From Bacteroidales bacterium UBA1237 (GTDB lineage Bacteria; Bacteroidota; Bacteroidia; Bacteroidales; UBA932): a DNA stretch of 27,271 nt. The stretch is from assembly GCA_002308935.1 (NCBI GenBank), contig DBWN01000183.1, positions 1 to 27,271 of the forward strand, in the 5' to 3' direction. The position numbers were made by a program, and so were the translations under genes. Positions within the stretch are counted from its first letter, which is position 1, and each line of letters opens with the position of its first letter. Positions 7,072 to 15,262 of this stretch are shown piece by piece. Under the pieces are notes generated by a model. The model saw only the letters and a program-made list of their open reading frames with translations. It ran no database searches and was not told the DNA's origin.

Positions 7072-8363
7072 CCTTCTGTAACGGTCTTGTCTTTCCCTTT
7101 CTGGGGATCCTTGAACAGGATAGCGAAGAGAATACCGACTACGCAAGCGTAGGCGGCGAAGATGTACCATGCTGTGCTCCAAGAAGGTTCAGCCGCATTG
7201 TAGACGAAGTGATTCACAACTCGTCCGGCAGCCCATGTCCCTATTGAAGCTCCGAGTCCGTTGGTCATCAGCATGAACAGACCCTGGGCACTTGAGCGTA
7301 TGCCCTTGTCAGTGTTCTCATTGACGAACAGGGAACCGGAGATGTTGAAGAAATCGAAAGCCACACCGTAAACGAGGCAGCTGAGGATGAACATCCAGAC
7401 TCCGCCTCCGGGGTTACCTGCTCCGAAAAATCCGAACCGGAACACCCATGCGAACATCGCGATCAGCATCACCTTCTTGATTCCGAACTTCTTCATGAAG
7501 AAGGGGATGAGGAGTATGCAGAGGGTTTCTGAAACCTGGCTCAATGAGATGAGAGCATTGGCGTTGTTGGCTCCCCAAGCGTTCGAAAAAACGGGGTTTT
7601 CTTTGAAAGAAGTGATGAATGTGTTGGCGTATCCGTTGGTTACCTGCAGGGAAGCTCCCAGAAGCATTGAGAAAATGAAGAATATGGCGAACTGGCGTTC
7701 CTTGAACAGGCTGAATGCATTGAGACCTGTAGCCTCAGCGAATGACTGTGTTCCTTCAGCTTTGGGTTTGCAGGGACACTCTGGAAGTGTGAGGGCGTAG
7801 CCGCAAAGCAGCAGACTGATGATTCCGGATACGAAGAACTGGTTATAAGTGTGCTGGAACTGTATCCCGTCAGCACCCTTTACGAAATTGACGAAGAGCA
7901 TGGTCAGGATGAATCCCACGGTACCGAAGACTCGGATAGGGGGGAAGTCCTTGACAGGATCCTTGCCGGCTTTCTCCAGTGCGTTGTAGGCTACGGAGTT
8001 GGATATCGCTATTGTCGGCATGAAGAATGCGATGCTCAAGGTGTAAAGCGCATAGAAAGGACCGAAGCTGATATTCGCTCCGCTGCTCATTGCGTACCAC
8101 CCTGCTCCAAGCATCGCAAGACCCGCTATGCCTTGGCAGAGGGAGAGCACCTTCTGTGCAGGAATCCACTTGTCGGCGACTATGCCCATCAGAGCGGGCA
8201 TGAAAATCGACACGAAGCCCTGTGTGGCGAAGAACAGCCAGATTTGAGTGCCGAAGCCGCTGCGTGCCAGGAAGCTGCCCATTGATGTGAGGTAGGCTCC
8301 CCAGGCGGCGAACTCGAGAAAGTTCATGATGATCAGCCTCAGGCCGATATTCTGATTCTTCAT
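7068..8363 (-). CDS. MFS nucleoside permease (NupG / nucleoside:H+ symporter family)
   Basis: The protein has 431 aa and about twelve hydrophobic segments. Its N-terminal signature MKNQNIGLRLIIMNFLEFAA, followed by WGAYLTSMGSFL, is typical of the NupG/XapB nucleoside:proton symporters that Bacteroidales carry. Other conserved stretches are PALMGIVADKWIPAQKVL between helices 2 and 3, the central DFPPIRVFGTVGF, and LFVNENTDKGIRSSAQGLFMLMTNGLG near helix 11. The frame extends upstream to 8426, but ATG 8363 opens directly onto the conserved N-terminus. It also lies downstream of a perfect minus-strand -7 element, so I choose it. It is probably an inner-membrane importer of nucleosides. The stop shares four bases with the dcp stop. 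Substrate specificity is inferred from family only. Confidence 0.85.
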   Translation of the reverse strand: MKNQNIGLRLIIMNFLEFAAWGAYLTSMGSFLARSGFGTQIWLFFATQGFVSIFMPALMGIVADKWIPAQKVLSLCQGIAGLAMLGAGWYAMSSGANISFGPFYALYTLSIAFFMPTIAISNSVAYNALEKAGKDPVKDFPPIRVFGTVGFILTMLFVNFVKGADGIQFQHTYNQFFVSGIISLLLCGYALTLPECPCKPKAEGTQSFAEATGLNAFSLFKERQFAIFFIFSMLLGASLQVTNGYANTFITSFKENPVFSNAWGANNANALISLSQVSETLCILLIPFFMKKFGIKKVMLIAMFAWVFRFGFFGAGNPGGGVWMFILSCLVYGVAFDFFNISGSLFVNENTDKGIRSSAQGLFMLMTNGLGASIGTWAAGRVVNHFVYNAAEPSWSTAWYIFAAYACVVGILFAILFKDPQKGKDKTVTEG

Positions 8364-8404
8364 ATGGTAGATGTTTTTAGTTTGTTCTGATCGGATGTGT
8401 TCTG

Positions 8405-8412
8405 CAAAAATA
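8405..8412 (-). promoter_or_regulatory. -7 promoter element for the nucleoside permease
   Basis: On the minus strand this reads TATTTTTG, a perfect TAnnTTTG. It lies 41 bp upstream of the ATG at 8363 and is back to back with the tgt promoter 23 bp away. Confidence 0.55.
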
Positions 8413-8435
8413 AAAAGAAATTGCACAGTTTTTAC

Positions 8436-8443
8436 TAACTTTG
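8436..8443 (+). promoter_or_regulatory. -7 promoter element for the tgt operon
   Basis: TAACTTTG matches TAnnTTTG perfectly and sits 21 bp before the tgt ATG, implying a very short leader of about 15 nt. No clean TTTG at -33 is seen; TTGCAC at 8421 is too close. Confidence 0.6.
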
Positions 8444-8464
8444 AGCCTTTAAAATAAGAGACGG

Positions 8465-9604
8465 ATGAAATTTGTGCTTACGGCAACTGATCCCGCCGGT
8501 TCGGCGAGGGCCGGGGTCTTCACTACTGACCATGGTCAGGTGGAGACACCCATATTCATGCCAGTAGGTACTGTCGGCTCTGTCAAAGGTGTGTACCATA
8601 AAGAGTTGAAAGATGATATCGGAGCTCAGATCATCCTCGGCAATACGTATCATCTGTATCTGCGCCCAGGTCTTGAGACACTCCGTGCCGCGGGGGGCCT
8701 TCACAAGTTCGAATCATGGGACCGTCCTATTCTTACCGACAGTGGCGGCTTCCAGGTTTTCTCCCTTACTGGAATACGTAAACTCACACCCGAAGGCTGT
8801 ACTTTCTCATCGCACATTGACGGTTCAAGACACACTTTCACTCCGGAAAACAATGTCGATACCCAAAGGACTATCGGAGCCGACATTATAATGGCTTTCG
8901 ACGAGTGCTGCCCGGGTGATGCGGATGAAAAGTACGCTGAGAAATCACTTCGCCTCACACAGTCCTGGCTGGAGAGGTTCTGCAAGAGATTCGATACGAC
9001 CGAACCTCTTTACGGGTATTCACAGACGATGTTCCCGATCATCCAGGGGTGCGTCTATCCGTCTTTGAGACTTCAGGCTGTGGAACACGCCCTTTCTTTG
9101 GACAATGACAACAGGGGCGGGTACGCTATTGGCGGACTTGCCGTCGGGGAACCCACAGAGGAGATGTACCGGATGCTCGAACTTGTATGCCCGGTCCTTC
9201 CTGCCGGAAAGCCCCGTTATCTGATGGGAGTAGGCACTCCCGCCAATATCCTTGAAGGAATTGACCGAGGAGTAGATATGTTCGACTGCGTCATGCCGAC
9301 GAGGAACGGACGCAATGGTATGCTGTTCACTTGGGACGGTGTGATGAACATGCGCAACAAGAAATGGGCGGATGATTTCAGCCCGATTGACCCGAAAGGG
9401 ACTTCTTTTGTAGACAGCCAGTACACCAAGGCGTACCTCCGTCACCTGTTTATATCTGGCGAGATGTTTGCAGCCATGATAGCAAGTGAGCATAACCTTG
9501 CATTCTATTTGGATCTGGTAAGGACAGCACGCCGTCATATCATCGAGGGAGACTTCCATTCCTGGAAGGAGTCCGTCGTGCCAAAGTTGATGTCAAGATT
9601 GTAG
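8465..9604 (+). CDS. tgt: queuine / preQ1 tRNA-guanine transglycosylase
   Basis: The 379-aa protein has the whole Tgt core: LTDSGGFQVFS with general acid/base Asp92, MAFDECCPGD with Asp146 contacting the base, IGGLAVGEP, and the nucleophile Asp274 in DMFDCVMPTRNGRNGMLFT. It exchanges guanine 34 of GUN-anticodon tRNAs for preQ1, the committed tRNA step of queuosine synthesis. An oddity is the C-terminal zinc site. Most bacterial Tgt proteins have CxCxxC followed by a histidine; here the cysteine positions read DPKGTSFVDSQY (residues 309-320) with no cysteine, while the histidine is kept (His343 in SEHNLAFY). The fold must be stabilised without the usual Cys3His zinc. This may be a normal Bacteroidota variant. 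It is the first gene of a four-gene run, 13 bp before the next gene. Confidence 0.95.
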   Translation: MKFVLTATDPAGSARAGVFTTDHGQVETPIFMPVGTVGSVKGVYHKELKDDIGAQIILGNTYHLYLRPGLETLRAAGGLHKFESWDRPILTDSGGFQVFSLTGIRKLTPEGCTFSSHIDGSRHTFTPENNVDTQRTIGADIIMAFDECCPGDADEKYAEKSLRLTQSWLERFCKRFDTTEPLYGYSQTMFPIIQGCVYPSLRLQAVEHALSLDNDNRGGYAIGGLAVGEPTEEMYRMLELVCPVLPAGKPRYLMGVGTPANILEGIDRGVDMFDCVMPTRNGRNGMLFTWDGVMNMRNKKWADDFSPIDPKGTSFVDSQYTKAYLRHLFISGEMFAAMIASEHNLAFYLDLVRTARRHIIEGDFHSWKESVVPKLMSRL

Positions 9605-9617
9605 ACGGTTCGAGAAT

Positions 9618-10712
9618 ATGAATTTGAAGCCGAAGAAATTGGATGCCTATATCGCGAAGAAGTTCTTGATGACCTTCTTCATAGCTTTGCTTCTCATTGT
9701 GGGCATCGTCATCATCTTCGACATCAGTGAAAAGATTGACGATTTCGTGTCCAAAGAGGCACCGTTGAAGGCGATCATCTTCGATTACTATCTGAACTTC
9801 GTGCCGTATTTCATGAACATGTTCTCCCCGATGTTCGTGTTCATAACCGTCATTTTCTTCACTTCGAGAATGGCCGCCAATTCGGAAATCGTCGCTATTC
9901 TTTCATGTGGAGTGAGTTTCCATAGGATGATGGTCCCTTATATGTTCACGGCGACCTTGATCGCGATCCTTTCACTTGCCCTCAACCTGTGGGTAATTCC
10001 GAATGCGAACGGGGAAAGGCATGCTTTCGAATCCGTCTATACCAAGACCAGGACCCAGACCACCAACAGAAATATCCATTATCAGATCAATCCGGGGCAG
10101 TTCGTTTATGTGGAATCTTTCACCAAGTGGAACAACACCGCATACAAGTTCACCTTGGAGACTCTGGACGGGAATGAGATCGTCTCCAAACTCACTGCAG
10201 AGTCCGCAGTTTGGGATTCGACTTTCGGCGGATGGCATCTCAACCGTTATTTCATCAGGGAATACACTCCCGGAATGCTTGAGGACAATGTCCGTTCCGG
10301 TCAGCAGCTTGATACTGTCATCAACCTTACGGTGACTGATTTCTACCGAAAGCAGAACACCGTGCAGGACCTGCCTTACGGTGAACTCAACGACCTTATC
10401 CGTACACAAAAGCTGAGGGGCGACGCTGACGTACAGTTCTCACTTATCGAGAAACATCAGAGGTGGGCGCTTCCTTTCTCCGCATTCATCCTTACTCTTA
10501 TGGGAGTAGCGCTTTCTTCAAAGAAGAAGAGGGGCGGTATAGGATGGAATCTCGCCGTGGGAATCGGACTCAGTTTCACGTACATTCTCTTCCTGAGATT
10601 CAGCCAGATGTTCGTCTATGCGGGGACATTGCCTCCATGGATCGCCATGTGGCTGCCGAATGTCGTCTTCGCGATAATAGCGGGAGTACTCTATAAGATA
10701 GCACCTAAGTAA
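9618..10712 (+). CDS. LptF/LptG (YjgP/YjgQ) family lipopolysaccharide export permease
   Basis: The 364-aa protein has the layout of an LptF/LptG subunit. Three N-terminal membrane helices lie at about 18-36, 57-80 and 104-127. A periplasmic beta-jellyroll follows at about 130-275 (NPGQFVYVESF, FGGWHLNRYFIREY), then three C-terminal helices at about 281-302, 308-333 and 338-362. The conserved N-terminus LDAYIAKKFLMTFFIALLL and the junction SSKKKRGGIGWNLAVGIGLSF support the call. In the Lpt complex this permease works with LptB ATPase to extract lipopolysaccharide from the inner membrane and pass it to LptC/LptA. Short spacers (13 bp after tgt, 11 bp before dut) place it in the operon. Whether it corresponds to LptF or LptG cannot be told reliably, so no symbol is given. 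Confidence 0.9.
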   Translation: MNLKPKKLDAYIAKKFLMTFFIALLLIVGIVIIFDISEKIDDFVSKEAPLKAIIFDYYLNFVPYFMNMFSPMFVFITVIFFTSRMAANSEIVAILSCGVSFHRMMVPYMFTATLIAILSLALNLWVIPNANGERHAFESVYTKTRTQTTNRNIHYQINPGQFVYVESFTKWNNTAYKFTLETLDGNEIVSKLTAESAVWDSTFGGWHLNRYFIREYTPGMLEDNVRSGQQLDTVINLTVTDFYRKQNTVQDLPYGELNDLIRTQKLRGDADVQFSLIEKHQRWALPFSAFILTLMGVALSSKKKRGGIGWNLAVGIGLSFTYILFLRFSQMFVYAGTLPPWIAMWLPNVVFAIIAGVLYKIAPK

Positions 10713-10723
10713 AATATACGATC

Positions 10724-11155
10724 ATGAAAGTCAAAATCGTAAACACATCTCCATATCCTGTCCCGCAGTATGCGACACCTCTTTCGGCGGGTATGGATCT
10801 GAAGGCCAATATCCAGGAGCCTGTGATCCTAGGTTCTCTTCAGAGGCAACTCATCCCCACAGGCATCTACATCGCACTTCCTGAAGGATATGAGGCTCAG
10901 GTGCGTCCCCGTAGCGGCCTTGCTGCAAAACACGGTATTTCCGTGCTCAATGCTCCCGGAACAATCGACGCTGATTACCGGGGCGAGGTGAAGGTGATCC
11001 TTGTTAACCTTTCACCCGAGCCGTTCAGGATTGAACCGGGGGAGAGGATTGCACAGATGGTCGTCGCTCGGCACGAAAGGGTGGAATGGGAGGAAACCGA
11101 TTCTCTCGATGAGACCTTGAGAGGTGAAGGCGGTTTCGGAAGTACAGGAAAATAG
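10724..11155 (+). CDS. dut: dUTP diphosphatase
   Basis: The 143-aa protein, normal length for trimeric dUTPases, shows the five conserved motifs in order: AGMDL, VRPRSGLAAKHG, the uracil/catalytic loop GTIDADYRGEV, GERIAQMVV, and the C-terminal P-loop-like RGEGGFGSTG that closes on the phosphates. It hydrolyses dUTP to dUMP and pyrophosphate, keeping uracil out of DNA and supplying dUMP for thymidylate synthesis. It is cytoplasmic and lies between the Lpt permease (11 bp) and murF (20 bp), so it is probably translated from the tgt operon mRNA. The ATG at 10724 gives the full N-terminal strand MKVKIVNTS. Nothing unusual was seen. Confidence 0.96.
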   Translation: MKVKIVNTSPYPVPQYATPLSAGMDLKANIQEPVILGSLQRQLIPTGIYIALPEGYEAQVRPRSGLAAKHGISVLNAPGTIDADYRGEVKVILVNLSPEPFRIEPGERIAQMVVARHERVEWEETDSLDETLRGEGGFGSTGK

Positions 11156-11175
11156 CAACTTGAAATAACAAAATC

Positions 11176-12588
11176 ATGGCAAAGAACATATACGCACCTT
11201 TCGGCATGGAAGCGGAGGAGGTGCTTTCCCTTTATGAAATATTCCTTAAGACTGCCGGCGTGACCACCGATACGAGGACCCTTACCGGCGGGGAGATGTT
11301 TTTCGCTCTCAAGGGTGAGAACTTCGACGGAAACAAGTACGCTCTCCAAGCATTGGAAAAAGGGGCCGCATATGCAGTGGTTGACAAAGGAAGCGAAGCT
11401 TCAGCTTCCGGTGATGCAAGGGTGATATGCGTCGACAACACCCTTCTTGCTTTGAAAGCGATGGCAAGATGTCACCGTGAACATCTCAAGGTGAACGGCA
11501 GGAGACTTCCTGTTGTCGGGCTTACCGGAACTAACGGAAAGACAACCACCAAGGAGCTGATACGTTGCGTCCTTGCCTCAAAGTTCAGGGTCAGTGCGAC
11601 AAAGGGCAACCTGAATAATGACGTAGGTGTTCCTCTTTCCGTGCTTTCCATTCCTAAGGATGCTCAGATTGCTGTCATCGAGATGGGAGCGAGCCATCCG
11701 GGGGACATCGCTTCACTTGTTCCTGTCTGCGCACCGGATTACGGCCTTATCACAAACGTAGGGAAGGCTCATCTTTTGGGGTTCGGCAGTTTCGAGGGGG
11801 TAAAAGCCGCCAAAGGCGAACTATATGATTGGATCCAATCCGAAGGCAAGGCTGTATTCATCAACTCAGATGATGAAGTCCTTGAAGGAATGGCCTCAAG
11901 CCGAAACGGTCTCTCTCTGATTCCTTATGGCTACAAGTATTGGGAGTGTGAGCTTATTCCCTCTTCTGAAGACAATCCTTTCCTTATTCTGGCCATTCCT
12001 GAAAGCGTTGAACCGAATGTCAACATTGAGGAAGGACAGGAAGAGAACATGGTACTTTGCCGTACATCCCTTGTGGGATCATACAATGCGCCCAATGTGC
12101 TTGCCGCCCTTTCTGTCGGAATGTTCTTCGGAGTCCCTCTTCAGGATGGAGTGGATGCGATAGGGGAGTATGTGCCTTCTAACAACCGCTCGCAGATGAC
12201 GAGGACCGGGAAGAATGTGCTCATAGTAGACGCATATAACGCCAATCCCACCAGCATGGTGGCTGCATTGGACAATTTCAGCGCATTCTCTTCTTCCAGG
12301 AAGATGCTCATGATAGGGTCGATGGGTGAATTGGGTGAAGACTCCCTGAAGGAACACGTCGAAATTGTCAAGAAGATCGCCGGAATGGATGTTTCCGGTG
12401 CCTGCCTTGTGGGTGAAGAGTTCAAGAACGCGCTTGAACAAGTCAACGACCTTCCTTCTTGGATATCATGGTTCCCGACATCATCCGAATTGGCAGATCA
12501 TCTACGGAAAGAGTCTCCTGAAGGATATGCGATCCTTATCAAGGGTTCCCGTTCCCAGAAAATGGAGACTGTCCTTGAGGCGCTTTAG
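11176..12588 (+). CDS. murF: UDP-N-acetylmuramoyl-tripeptide--D-alanyl-D-alanine ligase
   Basis: The 470-aa protein has the Mur ligase layout. The N-terminal substrate domain carries VTTDTRTLTGGEMFFALKGENFDG. The ATP-binding domain has the P-loop GLTGTNGKTTTKE (Lys122) and the MurF hallmark KGNLNNDVGVPLSVL. The C-terminal domain has DAYNANPTSMVAALDNF and MLMIGSMGELGEDS. It adds D-Ala-D-Ala to the UDP-MurNAc-tripeptide in the cytoplasm, completing the peptidoglycan pentapeptide precursor. It ends the tgt operon. Its TAG stop overlaps by four bases the TAA stop of the convergent PAP2 phosphatase, leaving no room for a separate terminator between them. Confidence 0.96.
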   Translation: MAKNIYAPFGMEAEEVLSLYEIFLKTAGVTTDTRTLTGGEMFFALKGENFDGNKYALQALEKGAAYAVVDKGSEASASGDARVICVDNTLLALKAMARCHREHLKVNGRRLPVVGLTGTNGKTTTKELIRCVLASKFRVSATKGNLNNDVGVPLSVLSIPKDAQIAVIEMGASHPGDIASLVPVCAPDYGLITNVGKAHLLGFGSFEGVKAAKGELYDWIQSEGKAVFINSDDEVLEGMASSRNGLSLIPYGYKYWECELIPSSEDNPFLILAIPESVEPNVNIEEGQEENMVLCRTSLVGSYNAPNVLAALSVGMFFGVPLQDGVDAIGEYVPSNNRSQMTRTGKNVLIVDAYNANPTSMVAALDNFSAFSSSRKMLMIGSMGELGEDSLKEHVEIVKKIAGMDVSGACLVGEEFKNALEQVNDLPSWISWFPTSSELADHLRKESPEGYAILIKGSRSQKMETVLEAL

Positions 12589-13211
12589 ACATCTGTTCCT
12601 CTTCGGGCAGCAGGCTTCTCTTCTGACAACGTTTTACGAATGAGCATCCTCGCCAGCAAGGCTATGAGGATGCCTGTTACTATTCCCGTCAAGGAGCCAA
12701 CGATGACATCGCCCAAGTAATGCTTCCCGGCCAGTATCCTGCTGAAGCCCACGAATGCTGCCCATAAAAGGATGAAAACGGAATAGAACGTGTATTTTCT
12801 GGTGGAATCGTTCCGAAGACCCATGATAGAACACATCGCGAAACCGAATGCATTCGCCGCATGAGCTGAGTAAAATCCGTACAGTCCGCCTCTTTTCTCC
12901 AGCATGTGAAGGCCATTGTCAAGCATGTAGGTGCTGTAGCATGGCCGGAGCCTTGCAACGGAATCCTTCACCAGATTGGCAAGCTGGTCCGAGATGGCGA
13001 AAGTGAGTGCTATGGAAATGATGATGACTCCTCCTTTTTTCCATCCTAGCTTAGCCACCATGAAAGCTCCTACCATGATGTACATGGGAATCCAGAACTT
13101 GATGTCCGAAAAAAGCACGACCGCCTGGTCCATGAAATGGACATGCAGACTATTGATGGCCAGAGTCAGGTTCTGGTCAAGTTCATGGAGATTCTGGATG
13201 AAAGGGGACAT
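12585..13211 (-). CDS. PAP2-family membrane phosphatase
   Basis: The 208-aa protein has about five or six hydrophobic helices and the three motifs of type 2 phosphatidic acid phosphatases. Motif 1 is KxxxxxxRP (Lys82 to Pro90, KDSVARLRP). Motif 2 is FYSAHAAN, with His117 in the place of the usual PSGH. Motif 3 is SRILAGKHYLGD, with His164 and Asp168. Such enzymes dephosphorylate lipid phosphates on the outer side of the inner membrane. Undecaprenyl pyrophosphate recycling or lipid A/phosphatidylglycerophosphate dephosphorylation are the likely options, and the sequence does not choose between them. It begins 11 bp after the obg stop and is presumably cotranscribed with it. Substitution of PSGH by YSAH in motif 2 is a mild deviation. 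Confidence 0.88.
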   Translation of the reverse strand: MSPFIQNLHELDQNLTLAINSLHVHFMDQAVVLFSDIKFWIPMYIMVGAFMVAKLGWKKGGVIIISIALTFAISDQLANLVKDSVARLRPCYSTYMLDNGLHMLEKRGGLYGFYSAHAANAFGFAMCSIMGLRNDSTRKYTFYSVFILLWAAFVGFSRILAGKHYLGDVIVGSLTGIVTGILIALLARMLIRKTLSEEKPAARRGTDV

Positions 13212-13222
13212 CGGGAGAGCCT

Positions 13223-14224
13223 TTATGAACCGTCGCTGTTCAGCATGTCCCAGAGAGCGTCTTTCAACTCGGGGATACCGTAACCGGTGACCGATGAAAT
13301 GAAGATGTACGGCACATCCTCGGGAATGGATTCCTCAATACGGTCCATGGTCTTTTCATCGACAATGTCGCACTTAGTGACTGCAAGAAGCCTGTCCTTG
13401 GCAAGCAGTTCGGGGTTGTACTGCTCCAGCTCCTTCAGCAGAATCTCATAGCAGAGGGCGACATCCTTTTCATCTGCCGCCACCATGAAAAGCAGTACGG
13501 AATTCCTCTCGATGTGACGCAGGAAACGAAGACCGATTCCTTTCCCTTCGTGCGCGCCTTCGATGATTCCGGGGATGTCGGCTATGACGAAAGACTTGTC
13601 GTCATAATACTGCACTATGCCGAGATTCGGTTCAAGAGTAGTGAAAGGATAGTTGGCGATCTTCGGCTTTGCTGAAGTGACAGTCGAAAGGAGAGTGGAC
13701 TTTCCGGCGTTCGGGAATCCTACGAGCCCCACATCAGCAAGTACCTTCAATTCAAGAATGAACCATCCCTCCTCTCCTTCCTCTCCGGGTTGAGCGTATC
13801 GTGGGGTCTGGTTGGTGGCGCTCTTGAAATTGTTGTTGCCGAGGCCGCCCTTGCCTCCACGGCAGAGGATTTTCTCTTCTCCGGGCTCTATCATCTCGAA
13901 AAGGATTTCTTCCGTCTCGGCGTCTTTGACGACTGTTCCGACAGGGACGTCCAGATAGATGTCAGTGCCCTGTTTCCCATGGCACAGTGCCGCTCCACCG
14001 GGCCCTCCGCTTTCAGCGTGGACGACTTTGCGGTACTTCAGGTGTATCAGTGTCCAGAACTGGGGGTTGGCCCTTAGGATGACATGGCCTCCCCGGCCTC
14101 CGTCACCTCCGTCAGGTCCTCCTTTTGGGATGTATTTCGCTCTATGCAGATGCATTGAACCCGCTCCTCCGTGACCGGATGAACAGAAGATCTTTACGTA
14201 GTCTATGAAATTGCTTTCGGCCAT
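13223..14224 (-). CDS. obg: Obg/CgtA family ribosome-assembly GTPase
   Basis: The protein has 333 aa from ATG 14224. The N-terminal glycine-rich Obg domain begins MAESNFIDYVKIFCSSGHGG and contains IPKGGPDGGDGGRGGHVIL and CRGGKGGLGNNNFKSATNQ. The GTPase domain follows: G1 GFPNAGKST (169-176), the switch FTTLEPNLG, G3 DIPGIIEGA (216-219), G4 TKCD (283-286) and G5 SSVTG (about 310). It ends soon after G5 with no OCT domain or acidic tail. Obg acts in late 50S ribosome assembly and the stringent response. The frame reaches an ATG at 14275, but family alignment favours 14224. A perfect -7 element lies 70 bp upstream. It is followed 11 bp later by the PAP2 phosphatase gene. Confidence 0.95.
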   Translation of the reverse strand: MAESNFIDYVKIFCSSGHGGAGSMHLHRAKYIPKGGPDGGDGGRGGHVILRANPQFWTLIHLKYRKVVHAESGGPGGAALCHGKQGTDIYLDVPVGTVVKDAETEEILFEMIEPGEEKILCRGGKGGLGNNNFKSATNQTPRYAQPGEEGEEGWFILELKVLADVGLVGFPNAGKSTLLSTVTSAKPKIANYPFTTLEPNLGIVQYYDDKSFVIADIPGIIEGAHEGKGIGLRFLRHIERNSVLLFMVAADEKDVALCYEILLKELEQYNPELLAKDRLLAVTKCDIVDEKTMDRIEESIPEDVPYIFISSVTGYGIPELKDALWDMLNSDGS

Positions 14225-14293
14225 GGTCCGTCTATATTGGGATGAAGGTGGCAGTATGTTATTTCCGGCATTCAAATGTGCCCGTCACGATTG

Positions 14294-14301
14294 CAAATAT
14301 A
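14294..14301 (-). promoter_or_regulatory. -7 promoter element for obg-PAP2
   Basis: The minus strand reads TATATTTG, a perfect TAnnTTTG, 70 bp upstream of the chosen obg start. The predicted leader is about 60 nt. No good -33 box is visible. Confidence 0.5.
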
Positions 14302-14509
14302 GGGTCTTTCCTTCTAAAACAGATGTTCTGGGGACGTTTTTTGGAAAGAGTGATTATTTTTCATTTTAGCTTAAACCTTTAATCATTATACGTGTCAAAT
14401 CATATGGCTCCGAATATTAAGTGAAATTAAGTCCGGAATAAGACTTTGGCCGGATTGTTGTATTCACTTTACCCCGGAACCTAGTGTTATATATTGTTGG
14501 TTAGGATAG

Positions 14510-14532
14510 AGGTGCGGTTCTTTGCCGCACCT
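14510..14532 (+). other. stem-loop in the leader of the glycine-rich protein gene
   Basis: AGGTGCGG (14510-14517) pairs perfectly with CCGCACCT (14525-14532) across the 7-nt loop TTCTTTG. It ends 34 nt before the ATG. The bases after it (TTAGTCGG) are not a good U-tract, so a translation-control or mRNA-stabilising leader hairpin is as likely as a terminator or attenuator. Confidence 0.5.
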
Positions 14533-14566
14533 TTAGTCGGAAAAAACGAATTAAAATCATAGAACA

Positions 14567-15202
14567 ATGAAAAAAACAATCAGCATTATCGCAGCGGCGA
14601 TGCTGGCTTTTGTGCCGGTATTCGCTCAGGGACCTGGAGGCTTCCCTGGTGGTGGATTCCAAGGTGGCCCCCGTGGCCAGCGTCCTGAGGGACAGCGTCC
14701 CGAGGAGCCCCGTCTTTCCGTAGAGGAGATCGTCCAGAACCGCACAGCGGAAATGATACAGAAGTACACTCTCAATGATGCACAGGCTGCACAGCTTACG
14801 GAACTCAACAACCGTTATGCCGGCAAGATCCAGTCATTGGGCGCAGCTAACGCGATGAGGGACCAGATGCCCAATTTCGCCGAGATGAGCCAGGAAGAGC
14901 GTCAGCAGATGATGAACGACATGGCCAACCGTATGGAGGAAATGCAGAACCGGATGGCGGAGATGCAGCAGAACGAATCCATGTACGAGGAAGGTCTCAA
15001 GGCTATTTTCGACAAGAAACAGCTCAAAGCCTACACTAAGGACAAAAAGAGGGAAGAAATGCAACAGCAGCAGAGAATGCGTGGCCAGTTTGAGCGCGGC
15101 TTCGGCGGTGGCGGATTTCCCGGAGGCGGTGGCGGATTCCCCGGCGGAGGCGGATTCGGCGGTCCTGGTGGCGGCGGATTCGGCGGCCCCGGAAGATTCT
15201 AG
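14567..15202 (+). CDS. secreted glycine-rich Spy/CpxP-like protein (DUF4890-like)
   Basis: The 211-aa protein has a Sec signal peptide (MKKTISIIAAAMLAFVPVFA, cleavage before QGPGG). Then come a Gly/Pro/Arg-rich stretch to about residue 45 and a helical core. The core has YTLNDAQAAQLTELNNRY and IFDKKQLKAYTKDKKREEM, which resemble the LTxxQ segments of Spy/CpxP and the Bacteroidales DUF4890 proteins. Between them lies a Met/Gln/Glu-rich region with coiled-coil spacing (about 95-140). The last 35 residues are nearly all Gly, Phe and Pro in GGGGFPGG-type repeats ending GPGRF. The family would suggest a periplasmic chaperone or envelope-stress factor. The Met-rich core also allows metal binding. 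The glycine tail is unusual and might mediate self-association. It stands alone between two stem-loops, so it is probably monocistronic. Function is inferred. Confidence 0.7.
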   Translation: MKKTISIIAAAMLAFVPVFAQGPGGFPGGGFQGGPRGQRPEGQRPEEPRLSVEEIVQNRTAEMIQKYTLNDAQAAQLTELNNRYAGKIQSLGAANAMRDQMPNFAEMSQEERQQMMNDMANRMEEMQNRMAEMQQNESMYEEGLKAIFDKKQLKAYTKDKKREEMQQQQRMRGQFERGFGGGGFPGGGGGFPGGGGFGGPGGGGFGGPGRF

Positions 15203-15229
15203 CGGATATCCCCGGTTTTCAGATACAGT

Positions 15230-15256
15230 AGCGGGTCGGCGATTCGCCGGCCCGCT
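15230..15256. terminator. likely bidirectional terminator hairpin
   Basis: AGCGGGTCGGC (15230-15240) pairs with GCCGGCCCGCT (15246-15256): an 11-bp stem with one G-T wobble and the loop GATTC. It lies between two convergent stop codons (15202 and 15263) and is symmetrical enough to serve both. A U-tract is missing on either side, so efficiency is uncertain. Confidence 0.6.
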
Positions 15257-15262
15257 GTCGTA

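Larger units (their letters stand above)
14225..14566. other. divergent intergenic region between obg and the glycine-rich protein gene
   Basis: This 342-bp AT-rich gap holds the obg -7 element (14294-14301) and, near its right end, the stem-loop at 14510-14532. For the rightward gene I find no perfect TAnnTTTG. TATTTTTC at 14355-14362 and TATATTGT near 14490 are imperfect candidates. No gene is seen in it. Confidence 0.5.
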
